A DNA stretch of 64,000 nucleotides from Frankia sp. AgB32 (GTDB lineage Bacteria > Actinomycetota > Actinomycetes > Frankiales > Frankiaceae). Positions within the stretch are counted from its first letter, which is position 1. Every line of letters begins with the position of its first letter. The notes under the pieces were generated by a model, which worked only from the letters and a program-made list of their open reading frames with translations, ran no database searches and was not told the DNA's origin. The stretch spans positions 159,507 to 223,506 of the forward strand of contig NZ_JALKFX010000001.1 of NCBI RefSeq assembly GCF_023243045.1, given 5' to 3'. This document shows positions 8,446 through 16,028 of this stretch, one piece after another. Both the position numbers and the translations under genes were made by a program.

Positions 8446-8900
8446 CCACCGCTGCTTCGTGTCGCCGCCAGTACCCGACCGGCAGCAGCAGCAGCATCCC
8501 TGCGGATCTCGCATTCCCACACCCGGACCACTCGCCAGCCTGCCATCTCGGCGGCTTGGTTGTTCCGTCGGTCGCGTTCGCGGTTAGTCGACAGTTTCTC
8601 GTCCCACCGCTGGGCGTTCGGGCCACGGAACTGTGTGGGTGAATGTGTGGGACACCCGTGCCAGAAGCATCCGTCGACGAAAACGACCAAGCGGTACCGA
8701 GGTAGGACGAAGTCAGGCGTACATCGTGGAGCCACGGTCCGATGGATCCGGAACCGTAGTCCCAGGGCGTGTACGGCGCGGCGCAGTACGAGTTCGGGCT
8801 TCGTGTCGCGCGTACGTCGGCCGCGCAAGTGTTGGCCCTTGACGGTCTGTATCCATCCTTCGGGCACAAAGTCCCCCAATCGCCAACATCGGCTACGCAA
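8442..8900 (-). CDS. vsr: Very short patch repair (Vsr-type) endonuclease
   Basis: The 152-residue protein is full length for Vsr. It shows RDTKPELVLRRAVHALGL, the substrate/metal region RCTPDFVLPRYRLVVFVDG, and the zinc/active-site patch GCFWHGCP, then the C-terminal RVWECEI. Vsr nicks beside T:G mismatches produced by deamination of 5-methylcytosine, so pairing with a C5 methyltransferase is expected. Its orientation is unusual: it lies tail-to-tail with the methyltransferase, the two stop codons sharing bases 8443-8444, instead of following it in the same operon. It may alternatively have become a restriction nuclease of the system, as Vsr-fold enzymes sometimes accompany restriction loci. 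Confidence 0.92.
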   Translation of the reverse strand: MRSRCWRLGDFVPEGWIQTVKGQHLRGRRTRDTKPELVLRRAVHALGLRFRIHRTVAPRCTPDFVLPRYRLVVFVDGCFWHGCPTHSPTQFRGPNAQRWDEKLSTNRERDRRNNQAAEMAGWRVVRVWECEIRRDAAAAAGRVLAATRSSGG

Positions 8901-9031
8901 GATCCCGTCGTGAACTCAGCTCGGTCACTCCTATTTTCTCGACAACCCGTGCCCCCAGGTCGCCACAGGGAACTCCCTGCGCCGCGACTGGCCGACCCCG
9001 ACCGCGCGGGACTCGACCCGCAGGGGCTGGC

Positions 9032-9270
9032 TTGAACGACCCTGCCCGACCCCTGCCTGAGACGGTTGATGGACGCCTCAGCCCCGAATGGGTGGAGCTG
9101 ATGATGGTCCTGTCCCTGGCCGGACCGAAGTCGAGTAGGGCCCTGAGAGCCTGGCAAGCGACGTGCCGCACCAGGTCGAACGGCTGCGCGGCCTGGGCAA
9201 CGCCGTCGTACCCCAGGGTGTGGAACACCTCGGCCGCATCCTGCGCACTTGGCGGCGCAGTGCACCGATC
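9032..9270 (+). pseudogene. Decayed C-terminal fragment of a second DNA cytosine methyltransferase
   Basis: One frame from about 9032 reads TVDGRLSPEWVELMMVLSL, resembling the (R)L-P-x-(F/W)-V-E-x-(L/M)-M-G-(F/Y) segment near the end of phage-type C5 methyltransferases. The next frame, from about 9163, reads HQVERLRGLGNAVVPQGVEH, the terminal motif X with the LGNAVVP signature. Both belong in one protein but lie in different frames about 80 nt apart, with no upstream catalytic motifs. This is therefore a truncated, frameshifted remnant. It abuts the unknown gene at 9269 and suggests earlier turnover of modification genes at this locus. Confidence 0.6.
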
Positions 9271-10021
9271 AGCTATCAGCCCGATCGGAGAAGTCGATCT
9301 TCAGCTGAGATTGGACGTCGAGTTGCGAATCACCACCAAGAGCCGGTTGTACATCATCACGGTGCGGTACTCGCGCAAGGAGGTTGATCACGAGTCCGGC
9401 CAGCCGGCTCGTCTCGAACACGGACGGCGCCAGGATGACAAGAAGTTCCGGCCGCGCGGGGTCGATAGTGAATCCACAGCCACTCTCCTCGACCAGTGGC
9501 TGCAACTGCTGGACAACCCGCCTGCTGGCCGCGAAGTAGACCACCGGATGATCAGACCAGGCGTGGCGGTCGCCGTGCCCCCGGCAGCTGGCCGCGGGGA
9601 AGGCACCGAACTCCGCCAGCGCATAGGTCAGGCCGGCAACGCCGATCTCCAGGCCATCGAGTGTAGGTTCGTCGTAGGGCCCCCTCAGCAGGACGTCGGC
9701 GAGGTCGCTTCCGGCAGGCAGGTCGATGCTATCTCGACCCTCGACCGCAGTGGCCAGCTCTGCGAAGTGGTCCGGGCTATCCGCCAAGAGACAGAGGCCA
9801 TCAATGATCTTTCGCTCTTCCTCCACGATTCCCGAAGCAACACCCGGGCCCAGATCGGCTATCACCCAGTTGTCCCGGAAGTAGCCGAAGCCTTCGTCGT
9901 CGGTCAGATCATCGTCGCTCGGCAGCCAGTAAGCCGCCGCCTTTGGGATTGTCGGGTCAACATCGATGTCCGCACAGGGAAAGACTCGTCGGAAGCTCTC
10001 GCGCTCCACCATCCTCGTCAT
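9269..10021 (-). CDS. Hypothetical protein, 250 aa, next to the defence island
   Basis: I do not recognise this protein with certainty. It starts at an ATG at 10021 and reads MTRMVERESFRRVFPCADID. It is acidic and soluble, with no signal peptide or membrane segment. A central block, VAGLTYALAEFGAFPAASC followed by RGHGDRHAWSDHPVVYFAASR, combines Cys, His and Trp residues and looks conserved and structured. The last third is predicted alpha/beta. Base composition is slightly lower in GC than the housekeeping genes, consistent with accessory DNA. Its 3' end touches the methyltransferase relic. It may be cargo of the same island, but nothing in the sequence shows a defence role. Confidence 0.65.
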   Translation of the reverse strand: MTRMVERESFRRVFPCADIDVDPTIPKAAAYWLPSDDDLTDDEGFGYFRDNWVIADLGPGVASGIVEEERKIIDGLCLLADSPDHFAELATAVEGRDSIDLPAGSDLADVLLRGPYDEPTLDGLEIGVAGLTYALAEFGAFPAASCRGHGDRHAWSDHPVVYFAASRRVVQQLQPLVEESGCGFTIDPARPELLVILAPSVFETSRLAGLVINLLARVPHRDDVQPALGGDSQLDVQSQLKIDFSDRADS

Positions 10022-10495
10022 GGCCCTCCAATATTGGAATATCGGATCGCGGCTTTTGCCTCCTAAAGAAGCAATAGCGCCAGCATCTTAGCACTCGTCC
10101 GCATGACTGAGGTCATGCCTCGCCGGACACCGGAAACCTGTGGACATCTGGCCCGTCCCATCCGGGCCCAGGCGTCGCCGGAGACGGATCCCATTGCCTC
10201 TACTTACAGACTTCTCCTCGTCGCGAGCGTTCAGGCCCCGGAGGCCGGGGACGGGTGCGTGGTCCCGGCGGCGGCTCGGTCGGGTGAGGACTTCTACGCT
10301 GTCGACGGACTGGTCGATCGCGCCCCGGGGAGATGGACAAGCGGGCCGTCAGATCGGTGCCCGAGCAGGGCGAAGAAGGCTCGCAGCCGCGAATCGTTGA
10401 TCGCATGGGTCAGGCGCAGCGCCGAGTACATGCTCGCCTGACACCACCCCACCAACCACCACCAAGCCGGTTACACGCCGGCGGGACGGGGGGCT

Positions 10496-10513
10496 CGGGG
10501 GGTTGTCCCCCCG
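10496..10513. repeat. Perfect 7-bp G/C hairpin
   Basis: The sequence c-gggggg-ttgt-cccccc-g folds into a perfect 7-bp stem with a 4-nt loop. On the plus strand it is followed by gaaaaa, so on the minus strand it is preceded, not followed, by the T run. It is not a classical terminator for the tRNA, though it could stop transcripts arriving from the right. Confidence 0.4.
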
Positions 10514-10537
10514 AAAAACATTGCGGCCCGCCGCGAA

Positions 10538-10553
10538 GCTGACCAAAGTCAGC
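10538..10553 (-). terminator. Short hairpin downstream of tRNA-Ala
   Basis: GCTGAC-TTTG-GTCAGC forms a perfect 6-bp stem about 20 nt beyond the 3' end of tRNA-Ala on its own strand. A T-rich tract follows about 20 nt later. This is a plausible but weak terminator for the tRNA transcript. Confidence 0.4.
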
Positions 10554-10573
10554 GAGCACGACGGGCCGGCTTG

Positions 10574-10647
10574 TGGAGGTGAGGGGACTCGAACCCCTGG
10601 CCTCCTCCGTGCGAGGGAGGCGCTCTACCAGGCTGAGCTACACCCCC
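10574..10647 (-). tRNA. tRNA-Ala (anticodon CGC)
   Basis: Reading the minus strand, the 74-nt sequence folds into a complete cloverleaf. The acceptor GGGGGTG pairs with CACCTCC, with one G-T pair. The D arm begins TAGCTCAGCCTGGTAGAGCGC. The anticodon stem CCTCC/GGAGG closes the loop CTCGCAC with anticodon CGC, and the T arm is CAGGGGTTCGAGTCCCCT. The discriminator is A and no CCA is encoded. The 3' end faces the defence island on the left, so the gene is a candidate integration site for that DNA. Confidence 0.95.
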
Positions 10648-10745
10648 TGGAAGTAAGTGAAGCTTACAGGACGCCGGGGAGTAGGTGGGGACTGCCCCCC
10701 GTCGTCCCGCGCAGTGGGCTCCCGGAGCTTCCTGGGCCCGGTTGT

Positions 10746-11303
10746 TCAGGTCGGGACGACCAGGGGGTGCTGGTCCACCGACCTGGCGACGGGGACGGTG
10801 ATCTCGGGAGATCTGCCCAGATGCAGGGCGGGACGTTCGCCCTGTGCCTGGGCGGTGGGGCGGACGGGCGTTGTCGCGTCGCCGATGGCGAGGTCGGCGG
10901 CCAGGCGGTCGAACAGAGCGGCCGCGTCGGCCGGGCGCAGCAGGCCCGCCTCGTGGCTGGTCCAGCCGTAGGCCTTCGCGCCGTCGATGACGATCACCTG
11001 GTCGGGTTGGGCGCCGGGGAAGGCCAGCCGTGCGCCGGTGGGCGGCGGTGAGGATTCGAGCGGGCGGTGGGCCCACAGCTGCAGCTCCTCCTCGGGGCAC
11101 CATGCCTCGTCCCGGACGCAGACCTGCCAGGCCGTGCGGCCGGGACGGTAGGCGGCGAGGCGGACGGCGGTGCCGCGGCAGCGGAAGTGCAGGCCGACAC
11201 CGTCCCGGCGGACGCTGCGGACATCGACCGGAACCGCGGAACTGGCCGGGCAGACGAGGTGTCCGTCCGCCCGCAACCTGGTCATCCACGCCTTGAAGGA
11301 CAT
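10746..11303 (-). CDS. Hypothetical protein, 185 aa
   Basis: The start at ATG 11303 follows an AAGGAAGG ribosome site; an upstream ATG at 11408 would add a proline-rich tail unlike coding sequence. The protein begins MSFKAWMTRLRADGHLVCPA. It has a core with AYRPGRTAWQVCVRDEAWC and HEAGLLRPADAAALFDRLA, suggesting a small mixed alpha/beta fold. There is no signal peptide, membrane helix or catalytic motif I can name. It lies directly beyond the tRNA-Ala and is transcribed towards it. I do not recognise a family. Confidence 0.6.
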   Translation of the reverse strand: MSFKAWMTRLRADGHLVCPASSAVPVDVRSVRRDGVGLHFRCRGTAVRLAAYRPGRTAWQVCVRDEAWCPEEELQLWAHRPLESSPPPTGARLAFPGAQPDQVIVIDGAKAYGWTSHEAGLLRPADAAALFDRLAADLAIGDATTPVRPTAQAQGERPALHLGRSPEITVPVARSVDQHPLVVPT

Positions 11304-11974
11304 GGCTTCGTTGCCTTCCTTCCTCGTCGAGCGAACCTTGCCGGACACGGGACTGTCAGCGGGAGGTCTGGGATGAGACGGGGCGCGGCCGTCGGCCGCC
11401 TGCCGCACCGGCCGGGCCCGTGGTTCACAGCGGATTCGGCGATGCCGGCGTAGACGCGAGGCGCGACGAGAGCGGATGTCGAGGGCAGGGACTTGCCCGC
11501 CGATGGATCCGTCATCCAGCGGTCAGACCAGCGGGAGCGATCGCCGCGTGGACGAGGCGGTCGGCCCGCTGTGACCGACTCGTGTGCGCGGAAGGCCGCG
11601 TTCCGGCCCGGGCGCGGAGTTGGCCGCGCGCCGCGCCGGGGACTTCAGCTGCCGAGGGGGACCCTCGCGCCAAGGCGGCTCCGCTGTCAGCGGGCCGCGC
11701 GGCTCGTCGTGGTGGCGAGGAGCCTCAGTGGACGCGAGGGCTGGGACAACACGGACAGGCTCCGGGACGACAGACCACTTGCCACGCCCAGCGAGGGGCG
11801 GTGCCGTGCTGCAGACGGAGCGTCACCTCTCCAATTATGCACGGTAGTTGCCGAGGATGCCCGTGCCGAGGTGCGTGCCACAGCGGACAGCCCGTTCGGA
11901 GGATGGGGTGGGCGGTCCGGGGGGAATCAGTCTGTGGAGGGATCCGGCGGCGCGGCGGGAAGGCGGTGCGGACA
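11304..11974. other. 670-nt intergenic region with no identifiable gene
   Basis: Several frames are open through this very GC-rich stretch, including the frame that leads into the phosphoribosyltransferase gene. Their translations are Arg/Gly/Ala-rich and show no family motif. It is presumably the divergent promoter region for the 185-aa gene and the phosphoribosyltransferase-hydrolase gene. The middle part near 11830 (ccaattatgcacggtag) is the only AT-richer patch. Confidence 0.4.
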
Positions 11975-13285
11975 ATGGCGATCTTCGTGGATCGGGCCGA
12001 CGCCGGTCGACTGCTCAGCGCCCGCCTCGCCCACCTGTGCGGCGAGGACGTCGTCGTCGCGGCCCTGCCGCGGGGCGGCGTGCCGGTCGGGTTCGAGATC
12101 GCCCGGGCGCTGGCCGCACCGATGGACGTGATCTCCGTTCGCAAGATCGGCGTTCCGCGCCAGCCCGAACTGGCCATGGGCGCGATTGCCGAGGGCGGCA
12201 TTCGCGTGGTCGACGACGAGACGGTGTGCATGGCCCAGGTGGGCCAGGAGGAGTTCGCTCGGATCGAGGCGCTGGAGGCGGTCGAGCTCGATCGGCGCGC
12301 CCGCCGCTTCCGGGCCGGCCGGCCGCGGATACCGCTGTCCGGACGCACCGTTGTCGTCGTCGACGACGGCATCGCCACCGGCTCGACGGCCCTGGCCGCG
12401 TGCCGTGCCGCGCAGGCGCAGGGCGTGGCCCGGCTGGTGCTGGCCGCCCCGATCGCCGCGCGGGACCGGCTGATCCGGTTTCGGGCCGACGCCGACGAGG
12501 TGGTCTGCGTCGAGGCGTCGCAGGCATTCTTCGGCGTCGGCGAGTTCTACGGTGATTTCACCCAGACCTCGGATGAGGAGGTCGTCGAGCTGCTTGACCG
12601 GTCCGCCCGCAATGTGGGGCGAACCGTGGAGGTCGAGATCCCCACCCCGGCGGTCGGGCTGTCGGGCATGCCTGGACTACTTGGCCTGCCCGCGCGGCCC
12701 CGCGCGGTGGTGGTCTTCGCGCATGGCAGCGGCAGCGGTCGGCACAGTCCGCGCAACCGGTTCGTCGCCGACGTACTCCGCGCGGCCGGCTTCGCGACGC
12801 TCCTGGTCGACCTCCTCGACCAGGACGAGGCGGCGGACGACGTGGCCGCGTTCGACCTCAGGCTGGTGGCCGGGCGTCTGCTGACCGCGGTCGCCTGGCT
12901 GCGCGCGCGGCCTGAGACGGCCTCGTTGCCCCTCGGCTGTTTCGGCGCCAGCACCGGCGCCGCCGCGGCGCTGTCGGCGGCGGCCCAGGCCGGCGCGGGC
13001 ATTGCTGCGGTCGTGTCCCGGGGTGGGCGCCCCGACCTGGCCTGGGAGGTGCTGCCGGAGGTCAGCGCGCCCACCCTGCTCATCGTCGGCGACCGGGACG
13101 ACCAGGTGGTGGAGCTCAACCGGTGGGCCCGGCAGCGACTGACCGGCTGCATCAGTCGGCTGGAGATCGTGCCCGGGGCGACGCATCTGTTCGTCGAGCC
13201 GGGCGCGCTGACCCAGGTGGCGACGGACGCCCGCGACTGGTTCCTCGAACGGCTCGCGCCACGACCGGCGGCCCGATCGGCCTGA
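11975..13285 (+). CDS. Phosphoribosyltransferase fused to dienelactone-hydrolase-like alpha/beta hydrolase
   Basis: This 436-residue protein has two domains. Residues 1-210 form a type I phosphoribosyltransferase: LPRGGVPVGFEIARAL is the pyrophosphate loop and VVVVDDGIATGSTA the PRPP loop. Residues 225-435 are an alpha/beta hydrolase with oxyanion region VVFAHGSGSGRHSPRN, nucleophile elbow FGASTGAAAAL (Ser), the acid in IVGDRDDQVVE and the His in GATHLF. The fusion occurs in other actinomycetes, often among stress or dormancy genes; its substrate is unknown. The ATG at 11975 was chosen; a GTG three codons earlier lies right after a GGGAAGG site and is equally possible. The next gene encodes a CBS-domain protein on the same strand, a pairing that fits nucleotide or energy sensing. 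Confidence 0.85.
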   Translation: MAIFVDRADAGRLLSARLAHLCGEDVVVAALPRGGVPVGFEIARALAAPMDVISVRKIGVPRQPELAMGAIAEGGIRVVDDETVCMAQVGQEEFARIEALEAVELDRRARRFRAGRPRIPLSGRTVVVVDDGIATGSTALAACRAAQAQGVARLVLAAPIAARDRLIRFRADADEVVCVEASQAFFGVGEFYGDFTQTSDEEVVELLDRSARNVGRTVEVEIPTPAVGLSGMPGLLGLPARPRAVVVFAHGSGSGRHSPRNRFVADVLRAAGFATLLVDLLDQDEAADDVAAFDLRLVAGRLLTAVAWLRARPETASLPLGCFGASTGAAAALSAAAQAGAGIAAVVSRGGRPDLAWEVLPEVSAPTLLIVGDRDDQVVELNRWARQRLTGCISRLEIVPGATHLFVEPGALTQVATDARDWFLERLAPRPAARSA

Positions 13286-13436
13286 CCAGGCGGCGCACCG
13301 CCCGTTCGGGCCACCCGGAACACCTCTCGCGACGATGTGCGTTCTCTCTGTAATCGGGGAATGACGGTGGAGGCACACGTGAGCCCGTTCGCGCGGTGTA
13401 GGTAGATGGGAACGGGCCGATCGGAGGAGGAGAGAG

Positions 13437-14180
13437 ATGGCCTACGTCGGCTCGATGATCAGCCGGCCGCCGACGACGGTCGAGCGGTCCACCACGATCG
13501 CGAACGCCGCCCGGGAGATGGCCCGAACGGGGGTGGGTGCCCTGCTGGTGGTCGACAACGAACATCTCGTCGGAATTGTCACCGATCGTGACATTGTGGT
13601 ACGGGGAATGGCCCGCGGGATCGGTGCCGACGGCCGTATCGACGCGTTGATGACCACGGAGGTCGTGACGGTCCCCGCGGGCATGGGCATCGAGCGGGCG
13701 TACGAGATCTTCCGCGATCACGCGTTGCGACGGCTGCCGGTGCTCGACGGACGCCGCATCGTCGGCGTCGTCACCGTCGATGACCTGCTCATCCGCTGCC
13801 AGCACGAGCTGGCGGAGCTGACTCGTCCGCTGCGGGACGAGACCTTCGCTCCGCAGCACGAGGCCGCCGCACCGGTCGTTGTCGGCGCACCCGCCGCCGG
13901 CGCGGTCGCCGGTACCGTCGCCGCACTGTCACATTCCGCGGTGTTCCCCCACCGCATCGGCGTGCTCCGGGCTCATCCCGGGGACACGTTGATCGTCCAC
14001 AGCCATATCCCCCGCACGCCGGACCGGCTGGGCGAGATCTTCGATGTGCGGTCGGATGTCGGTGACCCGCCGTTCGCCGTGCGGTGGGCCGACAACGGCC
14101 ATGTCACCTTCGTCTTCCCCGGCCCGGACGCCGAGGTCCGCCACGTCCCCGCCGGCGCCGCCAGCCGGCAACCCGCCTGA
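13437..14180 (+). CDS. CBS-domain pair protein with C-terminal DUF1918 domain
   Basis: The 247-residue protein starts at an ATG with a strong GGAGGAGAG site. Two CBS repeats fill residues 1-130. The first ends LLVVDNEHLVGIVTDRDIV and the second LPVLDGRRIVGVVTVDDLL; each shows the G-I/V-V-T-x-x-D adenosine-binding signature. A linker of about 30 residues leads to a DUF1918 domain containing GDTLIVHSH and EIFDVRSDVGDPPFAVRW, which ends HVTFVFPGPDAEV. CBS pairs bind AMP/ATP-type ligands and regulate partner domains. DUF1918 is a small barrel of unknown function. The two are usually separate proteins in actinomycetes. The gene follows the phosphoribosyltransferase fusion after a 150-nt gap. Confidence 0.88.
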   Translation: MAYVGSMISRPPTTVERSTTIANAAREMARTGVGALLVVDNEHLVGIVTDRDIVVRGMARGIGADGRIDALMTTEVVTVPAGMGIERAYEIFRDHALRRLPVLDGRRIVGVVTVDDLLIRCQHELAELTRPLRDETFAPQHEAAAPVVVGAPAAGAVAGTVAALSHSAVFPHRIGVLRAHPGDTLIVHSHIPRTPDRLGEIFDVRSDVGDPPFAVRWADNGHVTFVFPGPDAEVRHVPAGAASRQPA

Positions 14181-14238
14181 CCGGCCCCGCGGCCTCGAGG
14201 GGCCGGGCCGGTTCGGCGGCTCAGGCTGTTTCGGCGGC

Positions 14239-14976
14239 TCAGGCTGTTTCGGCGAGGTCCGCCAGGTGGCCGGCCTCTATCGCGATGGTGCGGTCGGCGA
14301 GCACCTCGGCGTCCGTCGGGTCGTGCGTGACGATCAGAACGGGCGCGGACAGGGTCGGCAGCAGGCCGAGCAGGAACGTGCGGACCTCCTGCCGGGTGAC
14401 GGTGTCGAGCGCGGACAGCGGCTCGTCGAGAAGCAGCAGACCCGGCTGGGTGGCCAGCGCGCGGGCCAGCGCGACCCGCTGCCCCTGGCCACCGGACAGG
14501 GCGGCGGGCCGGCGGTCCGCCAGTTCGCCGATCCCGAACTGGTCCAGCCAGTCCTGGGCCTGGTGGCGGGCCTGGCGGCGGCGCTGGCCGAGGCGGGCCC
14601 GCAGGCCGAAGGCGACGTTGTCGCGGGCGCGCAGGTGCGGGAACAGCAGGTAGTCCTGGAAGACCACGCCCACCGGCCGGCGCTCGCTCGGCACGAACCG
14701 GCGGGCGGCCGGATCATCGAGCACCTGGTCGGCGAGGGTGATGTGGCCGGCGTCGATCGGCAGCAGGCCGGCCAGGGCGCGCAGCAGCGTGCTCTTGCCC
14801 GCGCCGCTGCGGCCGAGGACGGCGACCGTCTCGCCCGGGGTCACCCGCACCTCGACGTCCAGCACGAACTGGCCGCGCCGCACCGTCACCCGGGCGTCGA
14901 GGCCACCGAGGGGGGCGGCCGTGGCCTGGGCCGGCATGCGGCGACCAGCCGGTTCGGCGGACCGTTCGTCGTTCAC
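14239..14976 (-). CDS. modC: Molybdate-type ABC transporter ATP-binding protein
   Basis: The 245-residue ATPase starts at a GTG that overlaps the modB stop (GTGA). It has Walker A VLGRSGAGKSTLL, Q-loop GVVFQDYLLFPHL, signature LSGGQGQRVALARAL, Walker B GLLLLDEPLSALD and the switch His in VLIVTHDPTDAEVLADR. It lacks the C-terminal TOBE/Mop domain of classical ModC (about 350 residues), so it is a short form. That domain occurs instead in the separate regulator upstream. It should energise ModB for molybdate (or tungstate/sulfate-class oxyanion) import. Assignment to molybdate rests on the neighbouring Mop-domain protein. Confidence 0.85.
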   Translation of the reverse strand: MNDERSAEPAGRRMPAQATAAPLGGLDARVTVRRGQFVLDVEVRVTPGETVAVLGRSGAGKSTLLRALAGLLPIDAGHITLADQVLDDPAARRFVPSERRPVGVVFQDYLLFPHLRARDNVAFGLRARLGQRRRQARHQAQDWLDQFGIGELADRRPAALSGGQGQRVALARALATQPGLLLLDEPLSALDTVTRQEVRTFLLGLLPTLSAPVLIVTHDPTDAEVLADRTIAIEAGHLADLAETA

Positions 14977-15914
14977 AGGACCTCCCCGCCGGCGGCGGCC
15001 GCCGGCTCGACGGCGCCTCGACTGCGCAGCACGCGCCGGGCGCCCGGCACCCAGCTGGCACGCAGCGCGACCAGTACCGCGACACACACCGCCAGCAGGA
15101 TGAGCGACAGCGCGATCGCGGCATCCGGGTCGTTCTCCAGGGCCAGGTAGACGGCCAGTGGCATCGTCTGGGTCGTGCCGGGGAAGTTGCCGGCGAAGGT
15201 GATCGTCGCGCCGAACTCACCCAGCGCCCGCGCCCAGCACAACGCGGCGCCGGCGGCCACCGCTGGGGCGACGAGCGGGACGGTGACCCGGTGGAACGTC
15301 GTCCACGGGTCGGCGCCGAGGGTGGCGGAGGCATCCTCGTAGCGGCGGTCGGCGCTGTTGAGGGCGCCTTCGACCGAAACGACCAGGAAGGGCATCGCCA
15401 CGAAGGTCTGCGCGACCACCACTCCGGTGGTGGTGAACGGCAGGGTGAAGCCGAACCACTGGGACAGCCACTCCCCGAGCAGGCCGCGCCGGCCGAGCGC
15501 GAGCAGCAGCGCCACGCCGCCGACCACGGGCGGCAGCACCATCGGCAGCGTGATCAGGGCTCGCAGCAGGGCCCGCCCCGGGAAGCGGGTGCGGGCGAGC
15601 AGCCAGGCCAGCGGGATGCCGAACACCAGCGACAGGCCGGTCGCGATGGTCGCGGTCCGCAGCGACAGCAGGAGTGCCTGCCGGACGTAGGTCTGGGTGA
15701 TCAGACCACCGAGCCCGGACCAGGGCGCCCGCACCAGCAGGCCGACGAGCGGCAGCAGCAGGAAGAGGATGGCGAGCGACGCCGGCACCCACAACGCCCA
15801 GGGGACCCGCCGACGGGTCTCCCGGCGGACCGACCGGCTGCCCGCGAGGACGCGGGGAGGCGGTCCGGAGCCGTCCGCGGACGCCGCCGCTGCCGAGACG
15901 TCTGGGCTCGTCAT
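14973..15914 (-). CDS. modB: Molybdate-type ABC transporter permease
   Basis: This 313-residue inner-membrane protein has about six hydrophobic helices, the first starting near residue 40 (LWVPASLAILFLLLPLVGLL). The ABC permease EAA loop is present: ALNSADRRYEDASATLGADP with WTTFHRVTVPLV. The segment RALGEFGATITFAGNFPG is typical of the CysT/ModB family. It forms an operon with modC through a 4-nt overlap. No substrate-binding protein (modA) lies upstream or downstream in this window, so the binding protein must be encoded elsewhere or the system is incomplete. Confidence 0.85.
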   Translation of the reverse strand: MTSPDVSAAAASADGSGPPPRVLAGSRSVRRETRRRVPWALWVPASLAILFLLLPLVGLLVRAPWSGLGGLITQTYVRQALLLSLRTATIATGLSLVFGIPLAWLLARTRFPGRALLRALITLPMVLPPVVGGVALLLALGRRGLLGEWLSQWFGFTLPFTTTGVVVAQTFVAMPFLVVSVEGALNSADRRYEDASATLGADPWTTFHRVTVPLVAPAVAAGAALCWARALGEFGATITFAGNFPGTTQTMPLAVYLALENDPDAAIALSLILLAVCVAVLVALRASWVPGARRVLRSRGAVEPAAAAGGEVL

Positions 15915-16028
15915 CGCCGGCGTGGACCCCTCTCCCCAGGGACGGACGTGACCGATGGATGTGGCGCGACCGGCGACCCGACGGACCGCGGAGGCCCCGT
16001 GAGGCGGACCACGCCGGGCCGGGTCGCC

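Larger units (their letters stand above)
10022..10573. other. Gene-poor spacer between the unknown gene and tRNA-Ala
   Basis: About 550 nt hold no convincing gene. The first 70 nt are AT-richer and probably contain the promoter of the 250-aa gene. A minus-strand stretch from about 10436 to 10300 reads MYSALRLTHAINDSRLRAFF and then stops after roughly 45 codons. It looks protein-like but I cannot place it; it may be a gene scrap. Two hairpins lie at the tRNA side (separate entries). Confidence 0.4.

Noticed and set aside
1..8900. Naming the defence locus as DISARM or BREX
   Set aside because: Core genes of those systems (drmA/B/C, pglZ, brxC, brxL) are absent; the set fits the GHKL-ATPase/Z1/DUF4420/AIPR type instead.
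9032..10066. 344-codon plus-strand open frame as a single gene
   Set aside because: Only its first part resembles methyltransferase; the remainder is antisense to the intact 250-aa gene and shows no protein-like pattern.
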